Origin: Bacteroidota bacterium
Lineage (GTDB): Bacteria > Bacteroidota > Bacteroidia > Chitinophagales > Chitinophagaceae
Assembly: GCA_023409975.1 (NCBI GenBank)
Contig: JAEYQO010000091.1
Coordinates: 1-14,963 of the forward strand
Direction: 5' to 3'
DNA: 14,963 nt
The notes beneath the pieces were generated by a model. That model had not been told where the DNA came from, did not search any database, and saw only the letters and a list, made by a program, of their open reading frames with translations. The translations under genes were made by a program, and so were the position numbers. Numbering within the stretch: position 1 is the stretch's first letter; each line of letters begins with the position of its first letter. Positions 9,372 through 14,963 of this stretch are shown in pieces.

Positions 9372-10991
9372 ATGTCTAAAAGAATGAAACGGCTGATCCT
9401 TACACTGTTCTTATTAGCGGGTCTTTACAGCACCCGGGCACAGACCCTTACGCAAACGAACCTGCCCATCGTTATCATCAGCCACAGCGGCACCGTAAGT
9501 AATAATCAGATACCCGCCACTATGGTGCTGATCAATAACAGTACAGGGCTGAACGCGCCAGGGGATGCTCCATATTACCAGGGTCAGATCGGTTTTCGCA
9601 CCCGGGGAGGTGCCGCTCATCCAAAGAAATCTTACAATGTGGAAACCTGGACACATGTAATCGAACAAAGTCTGGACACATCGTTACTGGATATGCCTTC
9701 AGAAAATGACTGGGTACTCCTTGCGTGCTACACAGACCGATCACTGATTCGTGATCTTATCGGGTTTCATCTTTTCACCCAAATGGGATATTATGCTCCG
9801 CGAATGCGCCTTGTCGAATTGATCATCAACAATAATTACGAGGGTGTTTATCTTTTCGGCGAAAGGATTAAGCGGGACAACGAACGCGTAGATATCGCCA
9901 CATTGAATAATGTGGATAATGCAGGTCTGGAGCTAACTGGCGGGTATATTTTCAAGATCGACAATTCCAATGACGACTATTGGACGAGCAGCTTCCCCCC
10001 ACCCTACGGCATCAGTGGACAGGATATAAAATTCCGTTTTGAAGAGCCTGAGGATAACGAGATTACCCCGGTTCAGAAAAACTACATCAAGAGCTATACC
10101 GATAGTTTTGAAACGGCACTGAATGGCAGCAATTTTCAGGACACGCTGGATGGATGGCGCCGGCATGCGGGCCATAATTCATTCGAAGATTATTTCGTCC
10201 TCAACGAGATACTTAAAAGCCGTGACGCCTACAGGCAGTCAACTTTCATTCACAAGGATAAAGGCAAGAAACTACGCGCGGGGCCACCCTGGGACCTTGA
10301 ACTTTCCCTATACAATACAACCGACTGCAGTGCATCGCAGGACGTCGGCTGGGCCTATCAGTACGGACTATCCTGTAATACTTCTACATATCTTCCTCCC
10401 TTCTGGTGGGAGCGACTGGCGCAGGACACCCTGTTCATCAGGGAAGCCAGTTGCAAGTACACTCATTACAGACAGTCATTTCTGGAAACAAATTCACTTT
10501 TTGGTTTCATAGACAGCCTCACGGCCCTTCTGAATCAGGAACAGGCTCAACAACGTAATTTTCAAAGATGGCCGATATTCGGCACACCACTGGTGAATGA
10601 GCCTCTGCCGATGGCCGCAGATCATTCAGAAGAAGTGACAGCGATCAAGGATTTTCTGACGCGCAGGTTGCAGTTTCTCGATGGTCAATGGTACACACCT
10701 GGTTGCATCCTGAAGGTGGCATCCGAACCAGAACAGTGGAACACAAGGGTTTATCCAAATCCATTCGGTGATTTGTTGCACCTGGAGTTTGAAATGAAAC
10801 ACGCCGGGACGGTCCATTCAAACATCATCGATGTAACGGGTAGAGTTGTCGCAGCGGTAACTCAGGAATCAAAACCTGCCGGGCCGCTGCAGTTACTATT
10901 CCAAACCAGACATCTTAAAGCGGGTGTTTATTTTGTTAACCTGACTTTGGACGGAATACATCAGGGGAACTGGAAGCTGATCAAGCTTTAA
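9372..10991 (+). CDS. Secreted CotH-family protein with T9SS type A sorting signal
   Basis: The protein has 539 residues. A signal peptide (1-24) ends at TRAQ. The CotH-like domain spans about 30-440: IGFRTRGG and KKSYNVETW early, ENDWVLL and RSLIRDLIG near residue 120, GVYLFGERI at 158-166, LRAGPPWDLELSLYN at about 301-315, PFWWERL near 345, and RNFQRWPIFG near 400. This order matches the Bacteroidota CotH subgroup that, from memory, usually reads WDFNLAFGN at the acidic motif. Here E310 replaces the usual N or D, and Y314 replaces Gly. The C-terminus (455-539), opening with YPNPFG and ending WKLIKL, is a T9SS type A signal. GGAGA at 9360-9364 gives a purine-rich site 7 nt before ATG 9372. 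TAACTTTA at 9352-9359 resembles a -7 box but lies very close to the start. The gene is divergent from the other CotH gene (217 bp gap) and converges on the DUF4834 gene. Substrate unknown. Confidence 0.9.
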   Translation: MSKRMKRLILTLFLLAGLYSTRAQTLTQTNLPIVIISHSGTVSNNQIPATMVLINNSTGLNAPGDAPYYQGQIGFRTRGGAAHPKKSYNVETWTHVIEQSLDTSLLDMPSENDWVLLACYTDRSLIRDLIGFHLFTQMGYYAPRMRLVELIINNNYEGVYLFGERIKRDNERVDIATLNNVDNAGLELTGGYIFKIDNSNDDYWTSSFPPPYGISGQDIKFRFEEPEDNEITPVQKNYIKSYTDSFETALNGSNFQDTLDGWRRHAGHNSFEDYFVLNEILKSRDAYRQSTFIHKDKGKKLRAGPPWDLELSLYNTTDCSASQDVGWAYQYGLSCNTSTYLPPFWWERLAQDTLFIREASCKYTHYRQSFLETNSLFGFIDSLTALLNQEQAQQRNFQRWPIFGTPLVNEPLPMAADHSEEVTAIKDFLTRRLQFLDGQWYTPGCILKVASEPEQWNTRVYPNPFGDLLHLEFEMKHAGTVHSNIIDVTGRVVAAVTQESKPAGPLQLLFQTRHLKAGVYFVNLTLDGIHQGNWKLIKL

Positions 10992-11027
10992 GGGACTACT
11001 TTACTTCCTCATAGTCTATATAGTCCC
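10992..11027. terminator. Possible bidirectional hairpin between convergent genes
   Basis: GGGACTA (10992-10998) is complementary to TAGTCCC (11021-11027) across a 22-nt loop. The dyad sits exactly where the plus-strand CotH gene stops (10991) and the minus-strand DUF4834 gene stops (10996). No strong T-run follows on either strand, so termination activity is uncertain. Confidence 0.3.
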
Positions 11028-11217
11028 CTTCCTTTGAATTGTTCTTTGTCTCCCGGGGTGGTGCCTGCTGCCGCTGTGACTCCTCCATCTGACGCTGCAT
11101 CTGACGGAGACGGTCCTGAGCCATCCTGGAAATCTGTAGGAAAGGAAATATGAACCGGAAGATAAACCGGAACACAAAAAAGATTATTACAGACCAGATA
11201 AGTATTCTCAGTAACAT
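10996..11217 (-). CDS. Small DUF4834-like membrane protein
   Basis: The protein has 73 residues. Residues 1-30 form a very hydrophobic N-terminal membrane segment rich in Phe and Ile, with regularly spaced Arg (RFIFRFIFPF). A charged Arg/Gln/Glu helix follows (31-60, RMAQDRLRQMQRQMEES). The tail ends in a Gly-Asp-Tyr-Ile-Asp-Tyr-Glu-Glu motif. This plan matches the DUF4834 family of small Bacteroidota proteins as I remember it; function unknown. The likely topology is a single membrane anchor with a cytoplasmic coiled tail. Its stop is 4 bp from the stop of the convergent CotH gene. It lies 114 bp downstream of the sensor-kinase gene on the same strand and could be co-transcribed, although it has its own candidate -7 box. 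The only other Met is too far in to be the start. Confidence 0.75.
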   Translation of the reverse strand: MLLRILIWSVIIFFVFRFIFRFIFPFLQISRMAQDRLRQMQRQMEESQRQQAPPRETKNNSKEGDYIDYEEVK

Positions 11218-11222
11218 ATCAA

Positions 11223-11230
11223 CAAAGATA
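11223..11230 (-). promoter_or_regulatory. Candidate -7 box directly before the DUF4834 gene
   Basis: On the minus strand the sequence is TATCTTTG, an exact match to TAnnTTTG. It ends only 5 nt before ATG 11217, which would give an almost leaderless transcript. The region 19-21 bp further upstream shows no TTTG -33 box. The match may be chance. Confidence 0.3.
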
Positions 11231-11331
11231 AGGATTGAGATGGGGGCATGAGGTTAAAAAGACGTTAGTATTTGACGGGGACCATCTGCATGAGACCTCG
11301 ATCCGCTGCAACTGATTCTGAACCAGCATAG

Positions 11332-13296
11332 CTATGGCGCGGCAGGCAGCAGAACTGTGAATACAGAGCCCCGGCCTTCTTCACTCGTTACTTTGATAGA
11401 CCCATTGTTTTTTTCAAGAAACTCCATAATGAGCGTCAAACCCAGTCCCACGCCAGACTCACCTGCAGTCCCTTTTGAGATGGTTTTTTCATGAGGGTTG
11501 AAAAGCGACCGGCGCTTCTCTTCCGACATACCTACCCCCTGGTCCTCCACTGAAAAGATGATGCGATCATTTTGACCGAATGCCTCCAGTGTAACCTCCT
11601 TATGCTCCGGAGAGAACTTTATGGCATTCGCTACAAGGTTTCTCACCACAAACTCGAGCTGGTTCTTATTGAACCATACGTACAGGTCCTCGGTAATCTT
11701 GTTGTTCAATCTGATAGACTTATCCTGGGCCATGATACCATAAAGTTCCAGCGTCGACTCAGTAACCTGCTTCAGGTTTACCCGTTCCGGCCTGGGTGCT
11801 TCCTGTTTCATCTGACTCGAACCCCACATTAGCAGATTATCTAGCGTCGCCAGCGTGGCAGTGGTGGAGAGACGTAATTGGGTGTTCACCTCTTTCTTTT
11901 CTTCTTCCGTTAGCACATCGCTCTCTACGAGGTCCAGAATAGCGAGAATCCTCGTAAATGGCCCTCTCAGATCGTGACTGATGACGGAGAACAGTTTATC
12001 CTTTACCAGATTCAATTCTTCCAGAGACGCTTTCTGATCTCTTAGGTAGCGATTCTTCTTTCTGATCTGTCGCAACGAGTAAACGACATAGATCGTAAAA
12101 GTGATGCCGAGGAAAGTCAGCAATAACAACCCGTTCCGCTGAATGGTGGTCAGTTTGTTTCGCGACTCCAGAGCATTGATCTTTAATTCCCGGTCTTCCA
12201 GATCGAGTGCGATCTTGGTTCGTTCAACTGCAGCATCATTTTTTGAGGCACCAACCATATTTCTGGCAGCTAGAATCGTATCCAGCATGCCGGCGGCCTT
12301 CTCGTACTGACCGTCCTTGTAATAGGTCTTCTGCAGGGTCTGCAGATTCTCAAACAAAAGGTCGTGGTCCTCGATTGCATTTGCACCTTCAAGTCCCAGT
12401 GTCGCAAAATAAAGAGCAGAGTCAGTTTCTCCCTTATGGTATTTCAGGGCGGCCAGTGCGGAATAAACACCTGTTAGTCCCAGAGGGAATTTCGTCTTTT
12501 TGTATAGGTGCAGCGCTTTCTGAAGATAGTATTCGGAAGAATCAAGCCTTCTGTCGTACCTGTGAACGTTGCCAAGGTTGAGATATACCTCTGCCAGATT
12601 AGGCAGATGCTCCAGTTCCTCACTCAAAGTCTTTGCCCGATATAGCGCCTCAAAAGCAGGTTTCGATTTATTCTGCTTACCATAAAGCATCCCGATATTG
12701 GTCAGGACACCCATTGCCATTCGCTTATTGCCGTTATTTTCCGCGTATCTCAGTGACAGGTTCTGATACTGAATGGCCCTGTCAAAGTCCTTCACCTGAC
12801 CGTGTATAAGCCCGATCTTATAATAGATTTCTGCGAGCCCCGCTTCGTCGTTCTTCCGCTGGTACACCTTCAGCACCCGGAGAAACCAGCCTAAGGCCTG
12901 TGAGGAATTATTCTGTAAACCCTCGTTGACCCCAAGCACTGTCATGCTCAAGAGAATACCGCTGGTATCATTGATGGCTCTTGAAAAATTCAGCGCTTCG
13001 AAATAATAGCTGTTCGCTTTTTCATACCTGCCCAACTTCATTTCGTTGGTCCCCAGGAGATGCGCTGCATAAGCCTGTCCACGGTGAAATTCGAGGCGCC
13101 TGGCAGCATCATAGGCAACACTGACATAGTATAACGCACTGTCCCGTTTCTGACCTGCGATCTGCATCGCATAGTCCAGCAATGCGCTTACTGCCGCGGT
13201 ATCCTCTGGAGGCAATATTGCCCTGGCCGGTAATTCCTGCTGTGCACCCGCTTTAATGCAAAGAAACAGGCAAAGCGTCAGCTTTATGTACTTCAT
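11332..13296 (-). CDS. TPR-containing membrane sensor histidine kinase
   Basis: The protein has 654 residues. A signal peptide (1-19, ending AGAQ) is followed by about seven to eight TPR-like repeats of 40 residues (38-350), then a helical linker (350-385), one membrane segment (386-407) and a cytoplasmic coiled linker. The HisKA H-box is SHDLRGP, with the phospho-accepting His at 441. The HATPase_c domain shows the N-box (RNLVANAIKFS, N557), the G1 box DQGVGMS (D585) and the G2 box GVGLGLTL (near 615). All catalytic boxes look intact. The TPR part should face the periplasm and sense a protein or peptide or mediate dimerisation. This TPR-kinase plan is common in Bacteroidota, often paired with a LytTR or LuxR regulator, but none lies in the window. 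The start at 13296 is chosen because it gives the signal peptide directly. No exact -7 box was found upstream. Confidence 0.93.
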   Translation of the reverse strand: MKYIKLTLCLFLCIKAGAQQELPARAILPPEDTAAVSALLDYAMQIAGQKRDSALYYVSVAYDAARRLEFHRGQAYAAHLLGTNEMKLGRYEKANSYYFEALNFSRAINDTSGILLSMTVLGVNEGLQNNSSQALGWFLRVLKVYQRKNDEAGLAEIYYKIGLIHGQVKDFDRAIQYQNLSLRYAENNGNKRMAMGVLTNIGMLYGKQNKSKPAFEALYRAKTLSEELEHLPNLAEVYLNLGNVHRYDRRLDSSEYYLQKALHLYKKTKFPLGLTGVYSALAALKYHKGETDSALYFATLGLEGANAIEDHDLLFENLQTLQKTYYKDGQYEKAAGMLDTILAARNMVGASKNDAAVERTKIALDLEDRELKINALESRNKLTTIQRNGLLLLTFLGITFTIYVVYSLRQIRKKNRYLRDQKASLEELNLVKDKLFSVISHDLRGPFTRILAILDLVESDVLTEEEKKEVNTQLRLSTTATLATLDNLLMWGSSQMKQEAPRPERVNLKQVTESTLELYGIMAQDKSIRLNNKITEDLYVWFNKNQLEFVVRNLVANAIKFSPEHKEVTLEAFGQNDRIIFSVEDQGVGMSEEKRRSLFNPHEKTISKGTAGESGVGLGLTLIMEFLEKNNGSIKVTSEEGRGSVFTVLLPAAP

Positions 13297-13379
13297 GATT
13301 TCGGAAAAATCCGCAGCAAGTTAATAAACATCTTGTTGTAAGTTAATGATTGATGGTCGCTTCGCATTCGTCAGGTGCT

Positions 13380-13398
13380 AGTCCTCAGTGTATTAACC
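13380..13398 (+). repeat. Left copy of the 19-bp terminal inverted repeat
   Basis: AGTCCTCAGTGTATTAACC is matched at 17 of 19 positions by the reverse complement of 14943-14961. The shared core TCAGTGTATTAACC is identical over 14 bp. The pair brackets almost the whole repeat-dense region. Confidence 0.7.
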
Positions 13399-13481
13399 AA
13401 CACTACCATGGCTCATAAACATAGTAAATCAGGCCTTGCATATTGTAGCAGAACCTTCGTGCAGGCGCGGCATCGCAAAGA

Positions 13482-13606
13482 CCCCTGAGCTTGAAGTTTA
13501 TTCAGAGCTTGTAGAAGGGAAGGGCAAAAAGAATGCTCTTTTTTTCATCCTGAGCGATCCCGAGGGGAGTTTATCCTTAGATTATCGAGAGAAGTCGAAG
13601 GGCTGA
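13482..13606. repeat. Degenerate CCTGAGC...GAAGGG interspersed repeats
   Basis: Three related stretches occur here: CCCCTGAGCTTGAAG (13482-13496), CAGAGCTTGTAGAAGGG (13503-13519), and a longer one from TCATCCTGAGCGATCCCGAG (13546-13565) to GAAGTCGAAGGGCTGAAC (13591-13608). They resemble the widespread intergenic TCATCCTGAGCTTGTCGAAGG-type repeat of many bacterial genomes. That link is from memory and is not shown here. Confidence 0.45.
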
Positions 13607-13619
13607 ACCTGATGGTCTC

Positions 13620-13674
13620 ACCACGGTATCATCAGCAAGTCATCACGGAGTCACCACGGAGTCATCACGGAGTC
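13620..13674 (+). repeat. Minisatellite 1: five 11-bp units
   Basis: Units are ACCACGGTATC, ATCAGCAAGTC, ATCACGGAGTC, ACCACGGAGTC and ATCACGGAGTC, in perfect 11-bp register. The array is followed by ATCCCCATTCTCGTTCG, nearly identical to what follows the array at 14256-14321. Confidence 0.85.
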
Positions 13675-13787
13675 ATCCCCATTCTCGTTCGCCCAGACGG
13701 TTGGTGTATAAGCCGAATATGTTACCAAAAAACGGCTCTGCATTATTTGTGCCACAAATTTTCTTTCCGCTACTGGCAAGAGTTTGA

Positions 13788-13812
13788 GGTAGGTAGCGCT
13801 ACCACTGCTACC
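13788..13812 (+). repeat. Nested palindrome in composite copy 1
   Basis: GGTAGCGCTACC (13792-13803) is a perfect 12-bp palindrome. An outer pair, GGTAG (13788-13792) and CTACC (13808-13812), can extend the fold around its inner ten bases. It starts 21 nt after ATTTTCTTTCCGC, the same spacing as in copy 2. Confidence 0.75.
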
Positions 13813-13975
13813 GTTTATAAGTAGACAGAAGGCAGTAGTCTGTAGTCAGTGTGTTACCTACTCAGATCCTGGCGTAAAGTATCCAATTGACGATGATGCT
13901 GTATAACCGGGAGTTCTCTTATAAGGAAGGATTGCAATGCCTGACGGCTATTGATGCGCGGACTGTACCACAGAC

Positions 13976-14030
13976 CACCCCGAGCCATGCCAGAGCCATG
14001 GTAGAGTCAGGCTAGAGTCAGGGTAAAGTC
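13976..14030 (+). repeat. Minisatellite 3: degenerate 11-bp units
   Basis: Units are CACCCCGAGCC, ATGCCAGAGCC, ATGGTAGAGTC, AGGCTAGAGTC and AGGGTAAAGTC, in 11-bp register, sharing a (G/A)AG(T/C)C end. The first unit is weak. The array shares period and the AGTC unit end with the other two but is not followed by the ATTCTCGTTCG module. Confidence 0.65.
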
Positions 14031-14255
14031 AGACCTCGATTAGAAAAGTTCCGGACACATTCTTGGCACATTCAGTACTGATTCAGTAATCATTCCGTAT
14101 CGGTCACTTGTTGGTAATAGTTTTTGAGGATGGTCTGGTAAGCGGATTTCAGTCAATTTTTCCGGGTTTCCTACTTGTATTTTAACCGAAACCTTCCAAC
14201 AGGTGGCGTTTTTATGAAATATGGTGGCTAAGATGCTCCAATTTCTCAACCTACC

Positions 14256-14321
14256 GACAAGGTATTGACAAGGTATCAACAAGGAGTCAACAAGGTATCG
14301 ACAAGGAGTCAACAAGGAGTC
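14256..14321 (+). repeat. Minisatellite 2: six 11-bp units
   Basis: Units are GACAAGGTATT, GACAAGGTATC, AACAAGGAGTC, AACAAGGTATC, GACAAGGAGTC and AACAAGGAGTC, in perfect register. As in minisatellite 1, unit ends alternate between GTATC and GAGTC. Eleven is not a multiple of three, which argues against a coding repeat. Confidence 0.9.
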
Positions 14322-14431
14322 ATCCCCCATTCTCGTTCGTCTAAATAATGGCCATTACAGTTACATATGAGGCGGAAAAATGGTCCCGCATTTTTAATGC
14401 CAAAGATTTTCTTTCCGCGCCAGGCCTCGTG

Positions 14432-14458
14432 TTGCTCTGTGTTGCGCAACAACAGCAA
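14432..14458 (+). repeat. Nested palindrome in composite copy 2
   Basis: TGTTGCGCAACA (14440-14451) is a perfect 12-bp palindrome with outer arms TTGCT (14432-14436) and AGCAA (14454-14458). It shares the GCGC centre with copy 1. It differs at positions 1/12 (G-C to T-A) and 4/9 (A-T to T-A), so both changes keep pairing. Confidence 0.75.
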
Positions 14459-14498
14459 TGGGTTTAGATGAAAAGGGTTTCTCAGTTTTGCAAATGCT

Positions 14499-14545
14499 TT
14501 CGGTAGTAGTCAGGCCTTCGGTAGTAGTCAGTCAGTAGTCAGTGT
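14499..14545 (+). repeat. TTCGGTAGTAGTCAG direct repeat, 18-bp period
   Basis: TTCGGTAGTAGTCAG occurs at 14499-14513 and 14517-14531. A partial third copy, TCAGTAGTCAGTG, runs on to 14544. The unit ends in the same GTAGTCAG motif that closes both composite copies. Confidence 0.7.
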
Positions 14546-14684
14546 ATTTCGATTAACGATCATTCAAAAACCAACAAGCATGAACCAGCAGCGAACAATC
14601 ATCAACCAATTTTCACGAGTCTGTGAACATTGTTTGCATAAACCTTTTCCGTGTTTTGTTGCATTCACAGACCATGAGAATTTG

Positions 14685-14700
14685 CCGGTTTATATACCGG
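14685..14700 (+). repeat. Short dyad CCGGT-TTATAT-ACCGG
   Basis: CCGGT (14685-14689) and ACCGG (14696-14700) are complementary across an AT-only 6-nt centre. It could be a small operator-like site or part of the repeat tract; no gene start lies close enough to assign it. Confidence 0.3.
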
Positions 14701-14784
14701 TTGCAACGACAGGTACCTCGCTTTTGCTGCAGGCAATTCCAGCCATAATTGTTCGGCCAGAAGTGGCGCGAAAGCCGGTCGAAT

Positions 14785-14818
14785 ATGTTTCTACAAACAT
14801 GCGACCCCTATGGGGTCG
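14785..14818 (+). repeat. Paired-hairpin element, copy 1
   Basis: Two hairpins lie nearly back to back. The first is ATGTTT-CTAC-AAACAT (14785-14800). The second is CGACCCC-TAT-GGGGTCG (14802-14818). Confidence 0.7.
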
Positions 14819-14835
14819 GATCGGAGTTTTGTAAC

Positions 14836-14872
14836 CATTTTTCTATAAAGATGCGACCCCTTTCTGGGGTCG
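14836..14872 (+). repeat. Paired-hairpin element, copy 2
   Basis: This has the same plan as the copy at 14785. A first stem, CATTTTT-CTAT-AAAGATG (14836-14853), includes one G-T pair. It is followed at once by CGACCCC-TTTCT-GGGGTCG (14854-14872). The second stem is identical in both copies while its loop differs in length and sequence. Confidence 0.7.
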
Positions 14873-14895
14873 ACCGGTGTTGCGAAACATGAAAA

Positions 14896-14934
14896 AACCA
14901 ACGACCATCAACCATCAACCAACGACCATCAACC
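14896..14934 (+). repeat. 18-bp direct repeat AACCAACGACCATCAACC
   Basis: There are two identical 18-bp copies, 14896-14913 and 14917-14934, separated by ATC (21-bp period). A related GATTGATGGTCG in the opposite sense lies at 13347-13358. The tract abuts the right inverted repeat. Confidence 0.75.
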
Positions 14935-14942
14935 AAACTATC

Positions 14943-14961
14943 GGTTAATACACTGACCACT
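14943..14961 (-). repeat. Right copy of the 19-bp terminal inverted repeat
   Basis: The reverse complement reads AGTGGTCAGTGTATTAACC, 17 of 19 identical to 13380-13398. It ends 2 bp from the window edge, so any target duplication or further repeat copies cannot be seen. Confidence 0.7.
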
Positions 14962-14963
14962 GT

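Larger units (their letters stand above)
13620..13858 (+). repeat. Composite non-coding unit, copy 1
   Basis: The module order is an 11-bp array, then ATCCCC, then ATTCTCGTTCG (13681), a variable stretch, ATTTTCTTTCCGC (13758-13770), 21 nt, a 12-bp palindrome (13792-13803), then GTAGTCAGTGT (13842-13852) running into GTTACC. The segment 13681-13770 aligns with 14329-14418 without a gap, at roughly 59 of 90 positions by eye. Confidence 0.75.
14256..14548 (+). repeat. Composite non-coding unit, copy 2
   Basis: The module order is the same as in copy 1: 11-bp array, ATCCCCC (one extra C), ATTCTCGTTCG (14329), ATTTTCTTTCCGC (14406-14418), 21 nt, a 12-bp palindrome (14440-14451), then GTAGTCAGTGT (14535-14545). 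The stretch between the palindrome and the last module is longer than in copy 1 (83 versus 38 bp) and holds an 18-bp tandem repeat. Confidence 0.75.
13297..14963. other. Gene-free, repeat-dense region (1.67 kb)
   Basis: No frame here has a recognisable domain or signal peptide, and the short frames run through tandem repeats and hairpins. The region instead contains three 11-bp-period arrays, two copies of a composite unit, nested palindromes, 18-bp direct repeats, paired GC-rich hairpins and a recurrent AGTnnTCAGTGTATTAACC motif. It lies upstream of the sensor-kinase gene, so the first ~80 bp (13297-13379) should hold that gene's promoter. Confidence 0.8.

Noticed and set aside
11327..11336. 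CATAGCTATG palindrome at the end of the sensor-kinase gene
   Set aside because: Ten bp overlapping the stop codon with no T-run; a short AT-rich palindrome is expected by chance.
13526..13543. AAAAAGA-ATGC-TCTTTTT hairpin as a terminator
   Set aside because: AT-only weak stem with no plus-strand gene upstream to terminate.
13612..13824. 70-codon plus-strand open frame
   Set aside because: It runs through minisatellite 1 and the nested palindrome, has no known domain, and the 11-bp period shifts its frame.
14040..14330. 96-codon minus-strand open frame
   Set aside because: Its first 25 codons come from minisatellite 2; it has no domain, signal peptide or plausible start context.
14580..14834. 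84-codon plus-strand open frame with a CxxC near its start
   Set aside because: It overlaps the CCGGT dyad and the paired hairpin, and the Cys spacing alone does not make a domain.
13620..14934. CRISPR array
   Set aside because: Units are 11, 18 or 21 bp in direct tandem without unique spacers of constant length, and no cas gene is present.

Overview
The window looks like a chromosomal segment of a Bacteroidota, most likely from the Chitinophagales/Chitinophagaceae side; the rank below phylum is inference. Three secreted multidomain proteins are present. One ends in a type IX secretion (T9SS) type B signal, one ends in a type A signal, and one is cut by the window edge before its end. A DUF4834 protein and a TPR-containing sensor kinase are also typical of the phylum, and two starts have an exact Bacteroidota -7 box (TAnnTTTG) close upstream.

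Layout. 1-5470 (minus) is the first ~1823 codons of a giant surface or secreted protein with Ig-like, beta-helix, GEVED, FN3, MAM-like and PPC modules. 5471-6121 is a gene-free gap that holds an intrinsic terminator for the next gene. 6122-9154 (minus) encodes a 1010-residue CotH-kinase protein with a T9SS type B signal. 9372-10991 (plus), divergent from it, encodes a second, unrelated-looking CotH-family protein with a T9SS type A signal. It converges, with only 4 bp between stops, on a small DUF4834 membrane protein at 10996-11217 (minus). 11332-13296 (minus) is a sensor histidine kinase with periplasmic TPR repeats.

13297-14963 has no convincing gene and is the most unusual part. It is packed with short repeats: three minisatellites with an 11-bp period, two diverged copies of a composite non-coding unit, tandem paired hairpins, 18-bp direct repeats, and a 19-bp sequence repeated in inverted orientation at the two ends. 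The two composite copies align without gaps over 90 bp. Each carries a perfect 12-bp palindrome at the same spacing, and the palindromes differ only by paired changes that preserve self-complementarity.

How the genes may work together. The three large proteins look like exported envelope or extracellular proteins, two of them carrying a secreted-kinase fold. The sensor kinase reads an unknown signal and has no response regulator in view. Nothing in the sequence ties these genes into one operon: each large gene has its own upstream gap. No rRNA, tRNA, CRISPR array, transposase or integrase was seen.
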